Source of the DNA: Arctopsyche grandis
Taxonomy: Eukaryota > Arthropoda > Insecta > Trichoptera > Hydropsychidae
Direction: 5' to 3'
DNA: 64,000 nucleotides
Assembly (NCBI RefSeq): GCF_051622035.1
Contig: NC_135365.1
Span: 11,388,001-11,452,000, forward strand
Position 1 is the first letter of the stretch; every line of letters starts with the position of its first letter. Shown here in pieces: positions 55,101 through 64,000 of this stretch. The notes below the pieces were generated by a model. It did no database searches. It saw nothing but the letters and a program-made list of their open reading frames with translations, and was not told where the DNA came from. The position numbers were made by a program, and so were the translations under genes.

Positions 55101-55588
55101 TGTTACGATCAAAAATGGAGAAAAGCATACGGTCGATCTAATCTGTGCCGAACCCGGTTGCTTTTTAAAGTACGTTCATCCTAGATAAAACTTTAAATAA
55201 ATTATTTGGAATGAGTATACATTCTGCTCGTAATTATAGATGGGAGTTTGGAGTAGAAGAGGCCGATATCAAGTTTGGAATCAATTGTTTGGATGGTGAA
55301 GGTGTAGAAAGCGTCTCTTTAGCTCCTAAGAAAATATCTGGCAACGCTTTAGAAACGGGTCTGATATCCGTCAATGGACCGGCAACATGTATGCATTAAT
55401 CATCTCTTTGTTGAAATTTTAAATGAAAATCTTGAGATGATGTTTTTAGTATTATGTATGTTTTTTTTTCAGATACTGTGATATTCGACAATTCGTCATC
55501 GTTTATGAAGAACAAGACTGTATATTACAATGTTGAAATAACACCACCTTTGAGCGACTTGTCGCTCTCATCAGTTCCCACCGATTAA
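40076..55588 (+). CDS. SEC14-like protein (CRAL-TRIO plus GOLD domains), complete, ten exons
   Basis: Member of the SEC14L1-4 type lipid-transfer family, which binds phosphoinositides, tocopherol or squalene-like lipids. Exons: 40076-40138, 53175-53247, 53328-53371, 53448-53568, 53646-53855, 53923-54003, 54070-54269, 55024-55169, 55240-55388, 55473-55588; 1,203 bp, 400 residues (human SEC14L2 is 403). CRAL-TRIO N-segment about residues 15-70 ([20 protein letters not shown]), lipid-binding domain about 90-265 ([40 protein letters not shown]), GOLD domain about 275-385 ([34 protein letters not shown]). Exon 1 is separated from exon 2 by a 13-kb intron containing the entire opposite-strand ARMC4 gene. 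Ligand is not predictable by eye. Confidence 0.93.
41020..41226 (+). mobile_element. Hairpin-headed dispersed repeat, copy 3
   Basis: ACCCGGCTTCGCTCGGTATT head, ACAGAGTCTCTTTCGAAATT and TATATTAGAT end. In SEC14-like intron 1. Confidence 0.6.
42970..43158 (+). mobile_element. Hairpin-headed dispersed repeat, copy 4
   Basis: ACTAGTGGTCTTACCCGGCT head; ACAAAGTCTCTTTTGAAATT and TAGATTAGATAG end; short form without minisatellite. Confidence 0.6.
43432..52610 (-). CDS. gudu: ARMC4 / ODAD2 (gudu) armadillo-repeat protein, complete, seven exons, nested in a SEC14-like intron
   Basis: ARMC4/ODAD2 is part of the outer dynein arm docking machinery of motile cilia in vertebrates; its Drosophila counterpart gudu acts in spermatogenesis. 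Minus-strand exons: 52015-52610, 50853-51192, 50441-50816, 48105-48307, 46783-46963, 45514-45728, 43432-43563; 2,043 bp, 680 residues, near gudu length (about 670) and shorter than the 1,044-residue human protein, which has an extra N-terminal region. It starts [20 protein letters not shown] with an acidic Ser stretch, then continuous armadillo repeats ([99 protein letters not shown]). All joins hold phase. Introns contain SINEs, MITEs and LINE scraps. Confidence 0.95.
43870..43925 (-). mobile_element. SINE family B tail fragment
   Basis: Only the 3' hairpin (43875-43914) and the beginning of the A/T-rich tail are visible, minus strand. Just upstream of the last gudu exon. Confidence 0.55.
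43969..44375 (+). mobile_element. MITE with 7-bp duplication, copy 3
   Basis: Starts TGGGTCTACCTCACGACACC, ends ACGGTCACCCA; flanks GTAATTC and TTAATTC (6/7). Includes the same ATGTGCGCGCGCAGGATACG block. In the first gudu intron from the 3' side. Confidence 0.7.
44382..44766 (-). mobile_element. tRNA-derived SINE, internally duplicated, 3' tail missing
   Basis: Minus strand. Head at about 44690-44766 (TGGGATTTGAACCCGTGACC read on plus), core AAATGATCGACCTGGAGTCA. The distal part contains an imperfect tandem duplication of about 88 bp (44388-44475 and 44476-44560; both carry ATGGTCAAATTTGTAAATTT). The terminal hairpin tail is not present. It adjoins the 7-bp-TSD MITE ending at 44375. Confidence 0.7.
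48490..48549 (-). mobile_element. SINE family B tail fragment interrupted by a MITE
   Basis: The 3' arm of the hairpin (CCAGGAAGGC on plus at 48532-48541) plus loop residues are present, then the sequence changes abruptly to the MITE starting at about 48550. The 5' arm and the rest of the SINE are not seen beyond the MITE. Confidence 0.5.
48550..48856 (-). mobile_element. MITE family C, copy 2
   Basis: Starts CAGAGAAATGTAATAATATT inside a SINE tail hairpin, continues GGGCCCTTACGAATAAATA; the distal end is truncated after TGTCTGTGGACAATC. In a gudu intron. Confidence 0.65.
49005..49236 (-). mobile_element. tRNA-derived SINE, family B head and core, 3' truncated
   Basis: The head at 49150-49236 matches the 30786 element (GGTCGAACCCAGTAATCTCT read on plus, GCTAA...CACCGAGCCATACTGCTGGC). 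The core with GAACCGTTTCAACAATGAAA is present; the tail is lost. It lies in a gudu intron. Confidence 0.7.
49360..49870 (-). pseudogene. Rearranged RTE-like LINE scraps
   Basis: Minus-strand [16 protein letters not shown] (about 49430-49490) recalls the YGCETWTL motif. The same segment recurs at 49806-49860, while a neighbouring 42-bp block occurs in opposite orientations at 49502-49545 and 49757-49802. In a gudu intron; weak assignment. Confidence 0.4.
53175..55588 (+). CDS. Main block of the SEC14-like gene (exons 2-10)
   Basis: Nine compact exons with introns of 66-80 bp, except intron 7 (54270-55023, 754 bp), which carries a SINE and a MITE. Phases run 0-1-0-1-1-1-0-2-1 and every join restores family sequence, e.g. 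[40 protein letters not shown] and [16 protein letters not shown] at the end. No frameshift or internal stop is present, so the gene looks functional. Confidence 0.95.
54335..54715 (+). mobile_element. tRNA-derived SINE, family B
   Basis: Diverged head (ACGGGTTAAAATCCCACTGG retains the B-box position), core TCGATCGTTTCCTATCAGAG, tail hairpin at about 54650-54689 and (AAAT)n end. It sits in intron 7 of the SEC14-like gene, directly beside a MITE. Confidence 0.8.
54722..54992 (-). mobile_element. MITE family C, copy 3, partial
   Basis: Contains CGGACATACGTCGAGCACCG and GTCTGTGGACAATCGTCACT and ends ATAACATTTCTCTGC; the GGGCCCTTACG end is missing, apparently lost at the SINE junction (54715). 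Confidence 0.6.
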
Positions 55589-57479
55589 GACTGTTTTATT
55601 ATACTTTAATAATACGTATAATTTTATAAATTACCATGTTTTTTAAAACCAAATGTATATATAATATTTACGTAGACGTGTAAATAAGTTTTTGTATACA
55701 CTTCAATTTATATTTTGATGTGATTTTTTTTTGTACATTATTTTAATATGTAGTGTTTTAAATATATATTAAAAAAAAAAAACAATACACCTGTGTATAA
55801 TTTTATATGGCAAAAAGTAAAAATCAATCACGGAATACAATGAAAATTGTTTATTTATAGAAAAAAATATGGTAACGAAGCTCAGGTTTCTTACAATACA
55901 TTAAAACACAAATTTGTAAATGGGTTATAAGAATATTTCATATATACTAAATTAATTTATTTCACATTAAATAGAGAGCAGTGTTTCTAAAAGTTTCTTG
56001 TGTGGAACACGCTTCAACTTATCTCAAAATACATTCATACAATTAAAGCAATTACATGGTATTATTAGCGTATCAGTTCGAAAACTTTAATAAACACTGA
56101 TCGAGATGGAAAATTAGTCGCATATTTAAAAATTAAATTCATATAAATAAATAAATTATTAAAAACTTAAATAAAAATGTTACTATCGTTTGTCGATAAG
56201 CATTACAAAGTGGATGTCGCAGATTAAATCTTAAATTTAAAATATAATATTATCACAATACAACAAATAATAACAAGCAAGGTTAAATTTTGAATTAATT
56301 TTCGTTATTTCGGAATGTGTTTCCAAATAATTTCTTAAATATATAAAATTTGGAATGAAATAACACAAGAGTGGTAAAAAAATTAAATAATACGTGTAAT
56401 ATATATTACTATGATTAGCTTTGCTAATAGATAATAATATGAAATTATAATGAAATAGAACACATATGTACATATATATGCATACGTAATAGCAGACCGA
56501 GCATTTCTGAATCTATTATTTCACACAAAAATTCATTAATTAAAATAAAATATACACGATAAATATGCACATGTGTATGCACTTTACGCGAATACATATG
56601 CCAACGACCCAGATATTCATCAAATTTATAAAAGCTTTAGTCCCAGTTAAAATTTTGATATGCACACATCCAACTGACCGATATGGTTTTATCGTATTGT
56701 TCTCCGTATTGAATTTTATTGACTTGACACAACCCAGAATTCAATTTGAAATATGTATAATAGAATATATGTATAACCAGTGGATTTAATTTTGATTGTA
56801 AATTTTGAATAAGTTCGATACACAAGGATACCACTGTACATACGTTAAAATTCATTGTATGTAAATAAACATTTGTACATTTGAATAAATTAAATATTCA
56901 TTACAAATAATTCTAACCTACTTTTATTTATACACGTGTATATATTATTAGATTCATTTTTTCATATCATTTTTCAAATATCTATATATTTATATAAAAA
57001 ACATGATTTTCAAGGATCCTTTTTGTTGAATGACTGCAGTATAAAATACCGTATGAAAAATATTATACAAACGTATAATATAACAACTATGATTGATAAT
57101 ACGAGCTAACCAAAACTGCAATATAATAATAATTGTACTTCGAGAATAGTAACAATTCGAAGCTATCAAAATCTAATATATATATTTGTCAATTTACACA
57201 CACATTATATATTATAGTACATATATATATGTATATACAGAATAATCTCTTTTGATTGAAATCAGATCTACTTAAAATATACATATTTATATATGTAAGA
57301 TCACTCGCTAACAAAGTCTACGATGATATATCTCGGACAAACGAAAAAGTTTAATAAAATTCGCTATTGTATAATAAAATTTAAATTAAGTGCAGTTACT
57401 ATTTTATTTGACAGTGTGTGTAGTTAATAAAATCAATTTTTCTTTAAATTATTACAATTTGAACACTCTCTAGACACAA
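55589..57479. other. 3' region of the SEC14-like gene
   Basis: Very AT-rich, no supportable ORF, no clear AATAAA close to the stop; probably 3' UTR and intergenic DNA. Confidence 0.5.
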
Positions 57480-57488
57480 ATTCTAAAT

Positions 57489-57814
57489 GGTTGTGGCTAT
57501 TTGCAGGTACTATATCTGTGACAGGCACAAAGCCTTCTGCGCATGCGCGTGAACTTTAATCCGATTGTAATTTATTACATTTAATGTATGCTAGACTTGT
57601 TTAATCAATCGTTCATTATACATGAGGCAAATAAATTTCGCACGTTATTATAATAGATTTATATCATTTATCTATTTCGCGACTTAGCGAGTTCGAACTA
57701 AATTTTAAGCAAAACAAAATTTTAACAGTAAACACGCTGACAGTGACAGTTCACACGCATGCGCAGAAGGCTTTGCGCCTGTCGCAGATATAGTACCTGC
57801 AAATAGCCACAACC
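57489..57814 (+). mobile_element. Long-TIR (Mutator-like) non-autonomous element, copy 2
   Basis: 326 bp, TIR of about 67 bp (first 30 identical, then GCATGCGC-rich), perfect 9-bp duplications ATTCTAAAT at 57480-57488 and 57815-57823. No ORF. Intergenic between the SEC14-like and SLC66A2 genes. Confidence 0.85.
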
Positions 57815-57823
57815 ATTCTAAAT

Positions 57824-60481
57824 GGCAACATTTTATATGTACTCAAAATATGGCAAATTTATCAAAATAAATCAAGACTCCAAATTAGTCACAGCAAGTT
57901 ATAAAAAAATATATATACATTTTATATATATAGATATTTATATAAAGTATTATCGCTGAAAAAACACCCAAAATGAAAATTATGTACAACACGATGCAAT
58001 AATTAATAGAATCATTACAGTTAGATAGATACACATTGAATAGGGCGAACCAAAAAAACTACAAATTATTTTCACAATATACATATGCACGCAAATGATA
58101 TAAATGATCATAATGCGTGTTAAAATAATCCTTCCATTCACGTCTACACATTCGATTATTTCATACTTTATATATAATATAATATCAAAAATTCATAAGA
58201 AATCAGGAGTTTCTGGTTTATATATATAAGTGTATACAATTATGTATGTAATCCATCAAATTTATTTCCCTACGAGTGACTAGATGGGATAAGAATAACT
58301 GTGGATCAGTTAAAGTTGACCATTTCAATGCAGATAGTGAAGAGCACAAAACTTCTATGCCAGCAGTGGCGTAGCGAGGGTAAATGACGCCCGGGGCAAG
58401 CAATTTTTTTACACATCCCTCTTTTTGTCATATTTGTCGACTTATAAAATTTACTATGAAACAAATACATTTACGATGTCCTCTTGTCTGAAGACAATGT
58501 AATGATTTTGATTTATAAAACTCAAGTTTGTATAACTTAAAATACATTAAATTGCTATAATTTATTCATTCGTAGTATTCTTCCAAGTGTTCAGACGCAT
58601 ATTTATGTGTGTATAGAAAGCATTGTCCAAAATGCAACATCCGTTGCTCAAATCAAGCAATACAAAAAAAGACTGGATGTTCGACAGACGGATTACGAAG
58701 AACACTCATAAACTTAAATGCTTTTGGCAAATTTTGTAAAAGAATTCGCTCACATTATACTTTTCGAAATGAACTTAAGTTACTACAAATAATGACATTT
58801 TGATATTGGGAACAATTTAAACATTGATCATTGAAAAAAATATTTGCTACTTATGTAAATGTGTATTTCACGAACACAAAATACGAACCGACAACGATCA
58901 ACGCTTCTCTCTACTGGATTCCTTCTTTTTTACTCTTCAGCTTGCGACCTTCGACACCGACGACCTTGGCTTCGACTATTCTAATCTATTTTTTCGAATG
59001 ATCATTTCATATTTTTTAATGGTCACTTTATAATGCCAAAATATTTTATTCGATGCACAATACGAGATTGTTTAATGCACTGAAAATAATGCACAAACAT
59101 TTTTTTTAAAATACAAAGTATTTATCTCAATGTGCAGTTAAATCGTACCCTTTTGATATTTAGTGACAAATGGCGCCCGAGGCATCATCCCCTTCTCATT
59201 AGGCCATTATATGCCAGCAATAGATTCTCCAAATTCAGTATTCAGCCAAAAAAAGTGATATAAAAATCACATTAAAAGTGTACATATTAAAAATTAGTTT
59301 TGTATATTATCAATTCTCCAATATACACCACGATGTACATACATACATACATGTTCAGTGTGAGAAACTCCATTTACAATATCCCTGTGGAACGAATTAA
59401 GCACGCAAATGGAAGGATTATACAAGTAAGTAATGTCATATAAATATACGTACTATGACAATTTTTTTAAATATAAATACATATATATTATATATATATT
59501 TAAGGGATATACTGAATAAAATCAATAATGTGCACAGTAGCTACGGCAAAATTTTTTACAGATACAAATCCTATGGATACATTCACAACATAAAATGAAT
59601 ATAGTTTTACAGCAACCCGTATTTGAACCTGTATGCATATAATCTAATACGAAAAAATATATATCAACACTGTCACATTAATAATTTCATACGTACATTA
59701 TAAATTTACAGAATTCGACGGTATTAACCGTTTGCCCGCGGCCGTCTTCTATGGAAGCTTTGGGCGACAAGTCTGTAGCGCGGCTGTCTTCCATAGAATT
59801 TCTGAACTTTGCACGGGATTTTGAGCCTTATATGCGCCTATTTCAACTGTTTTAAGGTTCAAAATTGGTTCAATATATTACTGAGAGTTGAATGCCATCT
59901 ATTCAATTTGCTTAAAATGAATATATACCAGTCAAAAATTAGTTTTTTGTGGAACCATACTGAAATCTCGTCTATGTGACGTCACGTCTTCATACAATTA
60001 TGAAGAATGATTATTTGACAATTAATCCATATCTACGAGATATATTATGTATTTTATTGTTTAAAATAATACTTTATGTGTTAATTAACATATCTGGTTA
60101 CTTGAGTAAATATTAAAATCTGTATTTAAGGTCGAAATCCCATTGCCAAATTCGCGAAACAGGGCTTGTTCGCTATATTTATTGCCACAGGCAAAGGGTT
60201 AAATACTATATATTCACGTCATCGATTACGTACTATAAACACGGAAAACATTGCGGGGTGTTATCGAGAAATAAATCTGTAGGGGCTGAAATACATACAT
60301 ATAAAGAGGAAATTTTGTGTGACAATCACAGTAAGAACTTCATATGAGACAGCCAGTTAGACTCAAACGTCTTAAAATTGAAATCATAAAACAAATTAAC
60401 ACAAACAAAATCAAAACGCAAGTCATTATATGGAAGTTTCGGATAGAACGTTATCTGCTATAAGTCTGTCTCAGTCCACTG
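57824..60481. other. Interval between the SEC14-like and SLC66A2 genes
   Basis: AT-rich; contains the weak hAT-like stretch at 58366 and otherwise nothing I can name. May include the SLC66A2 3' UTR. Confidence 0.4.
58366..59215. mobile_element. Possible hAT-like element, poorly delimited
   Basis: The left end CAGTGGCGTAGCGAGGG is typical of hAT-type elements. The right part contains GGCGCCCGAGGC, an imperfect counterpart of the left GACGCCCGGGGC, but no clean terminus. A similar end (rev. comp. CAGTGGCGAAGCC) lies at 39454-39466. Confidence 0.35.
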
Positions 60482-61048
60482 CTAGTCTCCACGACGAGCC
60501 CTTCTTGCAGCTGCCGTCTTATGTCGATATAACCACACCTGCAACCGATCGACCAAAGATTAACACACACTTGCAATCAAATCGATCCGATAGTCACAAT
60601 CGCGATGTAAACAATCACCTGAAATAGTATAACGATGTCTAGTAATATTTGCAAGCTGCCGCAGAACCAAAATTGAGGCGGAGCACTTCTGACAAGAAAA
60701 TATACAGTCTTAAAGACATCGCCACACAACCACATGATGACCATACTCAAGCTGAAATAAAGAATTTCACATATAAGTAAGTGTTATATGTTCTTGAGAA
60801 TGATGAGTTATCAAACAGTGTGAGGGTCTACCTCATCCCTTCGGTACTCTTATTTTGATGATTTTTGGAAATCTGCGGTGCACCTATCATCGCTTCGGTG
60901 AACACCGCAAGAAAGCCTATCGTCTCTACGAAAATTGGTAAGCCGATGAGAAAGTAGGTGATTGTCGCACCGATTACTGAAAAGACCAGCATACAATCGA
61001 CATAGCTTTGGAAATCTGTCCAAGCCCAAAAATATTTCCTTTCCATGT
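60482..61048 (-). CDS. SLC66A2: SLC66A2 (PQLC1) PQ-loop membrane protein, C-terminal three exons, partial
   Basis: Endomembrane PQ-loop protein; family members are linked to phospholipid flippase function in the endosome and trans-Golgi. Minus-strand exons: 60832-61048, 60619-60751, 60482-60538. The first carries FWAWTDFQSYVDCMLVF, a membrane helix, then the second PQ loop with EAMIGAPQISKNHQNKSTEG; the join gives MSLSMVIMWLCGDVFKTVYF and RSAPPQFWFCGSLQILLDIV; the last exon adds VWLYRHKTAAARRARRGD and TAG. Reading through the 80-bp intron after TTTCAG would also be open (ending at 60577), but the spliced tail fits relatives better. The first visible exon opens in phase 1 (Asp-Met-Glu), so N-terminal exons with the first PQ loop are missing; none is recognisable up to 64000, so they probably lie outside. 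Confidence 0.9.
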
Positions 61049-61904
61049 CTGAAATGTAAATGTAAAAATAATTAATTTTCATAACTATTGTATTATATGT
61101 ACCTACAAGCATTTTAAAATATTGACTATTACACATAGCAAAAATTTACATACATATTTCCAGTACATTGCGGTCATTTAAAAAACACCAATCAACAATT
61201 TTTTACATTTTTTTTAAATGGAAATAAAATAATTATAAATTTACACACAACCGTGAGTGTCAAAATTAATTCAAGCAGTTTTTCCTTCAATTAGAACATC
61301 TATACATTGTTTGAATGATTTTATTTCATACTCGATGACTTAATTAATTGTCGACTAGTGTTATTTAATTGATAAAACCAGTGGTGGATTTAAGCACAAG
61401 CGGGGGAGGGGGGGCTCGCCTCGGGCCCCCTACGTAATACGACATAAGCATTTTTAAAAATTAATTTTTGAGGAATTATTAAAACTTTTATATACCAGTT
61501 CAATGAAAATTAAATCACTTTTCGAAGAAAATAAAAAAAAAGTTCGTCATTCCATATTTACATTTGGTCAGAACTAATTTATAGCAGGAATTTCAGAATC
61601 CTCACTTTGTACTTATTTTTTCTCTCAAAATATCGCAGACGATTAAGACAGTGGGGGGCGTTTATGCGCGCACGCATGCATTTCCGAAAATGCATTGAGC
61701 ACGAAAAAAAATTTTAGTCCACAAACTGTTGAAAATATTTTATTTAAATCAATCTAAATAGGAAATTCTTCCACCTTCTCGTGGTTTTCATTGAACAGAG
61801 TTAATACAAAGTCGCAAAATTTTTTTACTAACGTTTTTTTGACAAAACAATGAACTTTATTATATTTATGCACAATTGCACCCAAATAGGTATGGAACGC
61901 TGTA

Positions 61905-62440
61905 CGCTTGGCATAACGAGAAGTAATGGAAAATAAAATACGTTGTAATGTAATGGTAGTGGGCGGGTCAGTAGTTAGAAGAATGAGTGAAAGAAATGCT
62001 CGAACGGTATCCGAGAGAATATAAAATGGTGCAAGGAAGACCACAGGGTAGATGGGTGGATGAAATCAGAAAAATGTATGGGATGAGATGGATGAGAATG
62101 CCCAAAACAGAGACGGGTGGAAGCATGTTGGAGAGATCTTCATCCAGCAGTTGATAGCGGTTACACGACAATTGGTGCAAGTCCAAAAGGTTCAACGACA
62201 AAATGTACCCGAAAATTAGTGCACTGACGATTAGAAAATTTAGGATTTTTGAACATTTTGTCGCTTGAAGATTATTTCCATGGACATTTTGACGCGTGAA
62301 CATTTTGTCGCGGGTACATTGTGTCAGTGCATTAATTTTCGGGTACATTTTGTCGTTGAACCTTTTGGACTTGCACCAATTGTCGCGTCCCCGTTGATAG
62401 CGAATGGCTGTGAATGATGATGATGATATAATATATAAAT
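61905..62440 (+). pseudogene. RTE-like LINE 3' end, split by a MITE
   Basis: Before the MITE: GRPQGRWVDEIRKMYGMRWM, typical of the RTE ORF C-terminus, then a frameshift. Across the MITE (62160-62392), removal of the insert and one TSD copy restores a frame ending HVGEIFIQQLIANGCE and stop, followed by (TGA)n, the usual RTE tail. Confidence 0.7.
62160..62392 (-). mobile_element. Near-palindromic MITE with 10-bp duplication, copy 1
   Basis: 233 bp, starts GTTACACGACAATTGG and ends TGTCGCGTCCCC; duplications GTTGATAGCG at 62150-62159 and 62393-62402. Rich in ACATTTTGTCG-type units. Inserted in the RTE fragment, whose reading frame confirms the boundaries. Confidence 0.85.
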
Positions 62441-62886
62441 ATACAATGTAAAAAATATCTAATTAGAAAATATGTTATGAATTATGGAGTGGGAGGGGTG
62501 AGTAAGTTTGAAACTTGGCCTAGTATATTTGTATATATGTACATTTACAGAAAAATGTAAGCTTCTAGAAATTTTTAAGTCTCGGGCTTTTAGAGACCTA
62601 AATCCACCACTGAATAAAACCATAAAAAAAAAAGCATTTTTATATATTAAATTACGGAATAGCTATGACTGAAAATTTGTTAAAGCTTTATTGTAGATTT
62701 CCATATTAAATGCTCTTTGAAAGTCAATCAATTCTTTAAAAAAGCGTTGTAAGTTCTATAACAATGATTAAATTGACGATTATCAATTACAAAGCGGAAT
62801 CAAATTTGCCTGCACCATTTTTAATAACCTTCGAAGCGGATGAGCAATAACCATGTAGTTGAAAAATGTACATTTACATATGTTAA

Positions 62887-63608
62887 GGGGACGCGACAAT
62901 TGGTGCAAGTCCAAAAGGTTCAACGACAAAATGTACCCGAAAATTAATGCACTGACAAAATGTACCCGCAACAAAATGTCCACGGAAATAATGTTCAAGC
63001 GATAAAATGTTAAAAAATACTTAATTTTCCTATTGTAATGGAAAAAGTAACTTTTTATAGTATTATATTTATCGATGTATATGGTATTTTTTATCGTATA
63101 GATCGCGGATGTTATTAAATTAGTATAAATTACAGATGTTCTCAACCGCACCAATATATTCTTATTTAAATTGAACAATTACATTTTAAGCGAATGTCAT
63201 TGTGACTCATTGAATATCATTTTAAGATGTCATTGAATTAGTTTAAATGTTAGGGGTTCTTAGCCGTATCCTATATTTACTTATTTAAATTGAAAAAATA
63301 AACTTTCTAAGCGTATGAACTGCAGATTACATTGAATTAGTTTATGTCAGGGCTTCTCAACCGTCTCCGAAATTTTCTTTATTTCAAATGAATAATTTAC
63401 TTTTTCCATTACAATAGGAAAATTTAGGATTTTTGAAGATTTTGTCGCTTGAACATTATTTCCGTGGACATTTTGTCGCTTGAACATTATTTCCGTGGAC
63501 ATTTTGTCGCGTGAACATTTTGTCGCGTGAACATTTTGTCGTTGAACCTTTTGTCGCGTGAACATTTTGTCGTTGAACCTTTTGGACTTGCATCAATTGT
63601 CGTGTAAC
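62887..63608 (+). mobile_element. Long-TIR MITE with 10-bp duplication, copy 2
   Basis: 722 bp, starts GGGGACGCGACAATTGG and ends CAATTGTCGTGTAAC; perfect duplications CATATGTTAA at 62877-62886 and 63609-63618. The centre holds about three diverged tandem units of about 120 bp (each with CTTATTTAAATTGAA or CTTTATTTCAAATGAA). The right TIR carries extra ACATTTTGTCGCGTGA units. Confidence 0.85.
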
Positions 63609-63618
63609 CATATGTTAA

Positions 63619-64000
63619 GGGTTAAATTGTATGAGCGTTTAAAATACAAATCTCAATATATGTAACTTTATCAAGTTTAAAATTACTATCATTCAAATAA
63701 CTAAATTAATATGAGGAAAATTTACATTAAATAATATCTACTTATATATAATAATATATACTTCACGATAAAAGTCTACAAATAAAATAATAAAAACGAT
63801 TTCTTATAAAAGCAGCAACAAAATTATACTTTTATGTATATACTATATATAAAGTGCAATATATAAATAAAAAAAGTACATACATATGTAACAAAACTTA
63901 TTTTGATATATGATACAAGTCGGAATTATAATATATAATATATAATAAACAATTATTTACACATTGCATTCAAAGCGAAAGTGACTGTCAGGGATGTGTA
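63619..64000. other. Non-coding, no feature seen
   Basis: AT-rich; presumably intron or upstream DNA of SLC66A2. Confidence 0.4.

Larger units (their letters stand above)
61379..62612. mobile_element. hAT-like element containing nested insertions
   Basis: Ends CAGTGGTGGATTTAAG and CTAAATCCACCACTG; flanks GATAAAAC and AATAAAAC (7/8). Within it lies the RTE fragment (about 61905-62440), itself split by a 233-bp long-TIR MITE. Confidence 0.65.

Overview
The window is nuclear DNA of an insect. It is AT-rich and intron-rich, carries tRNA-derived SINEs, MITEs and solo LTRs, and its five protein genes all have clear insect or animal counterparts. I cannot name the species or order from sequence alone.

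Layout. (1) About 7.1-32.2 kb, plus strand: a complete CLIP-190/CLIP-170 (CAP-Gly microtubule plus-end tracking) gene. I could join 18 coding exons in phase into a 1,676-residue protein: two CAP-Gly domains, a long coiled coil and two C-terminal zinc knuckles. A possible non-coding first exon and promoter lies near 4.07-4.25 kb. (2) 32.77-35.76 kb, minus strand: RPB11, a subunit of RNA polymerase II, four exons, 117 residues, tail to tail with CLIP-190. (3) 40.08-55.59 kb, plus strand: a SEC14-like CRAL-TRIO/GOLD protein of 400 residues. Its first coding exon of 21 codons lies 13 kb upstream of the rest. (4) 43.43-52.61 kb, minus strand: an ARMC4/ODAD2 (Drosophila gudu) armadillo protein of 680 residues, wholly nested in intron 1 of the SEC14-like gene. 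(5) 60.48-61.05 kb, minus strand: the last three coding exons of the PQ-loop membrane protein SLC66A2 (PQLC1). Its 5' exons are not visible here and probably lie beyond the window.

The rest is intron and intergenic DNA filled with mobile elements: two families of tRNA-derived SINE; a 5'-truncated LINE whose 3' hairpin resembles that of one SINE family; RTE-like LINE fragments; two solo LTRs with 4-bp ATAT duplications; hAT-like elements; a MITE family with 7-bp target duplications; long-TIR elements with 9-bp and 10-bp duplications; foldback elements; a hairpin-headed repeat family, one copy of which contains a 33-unit GC-rich minisatellite; and a satellite-like array of about 170-bp units in a CLIP-190 intron.

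The five genes are housekeeping or cell-biological (microtubule ends, transcription, lipid transfer, axonemal dynein docking, endomembrane). Nothing suggests a shared pathway. The unusual content is the nested gene arrangement and the well-preserved mobile-element structures. I found no CRISPR, operon or bacterial feature. Exon boundaries come from reading splice sites, phase and protein family similarity by eye; no alignment or transcript evidence was available.
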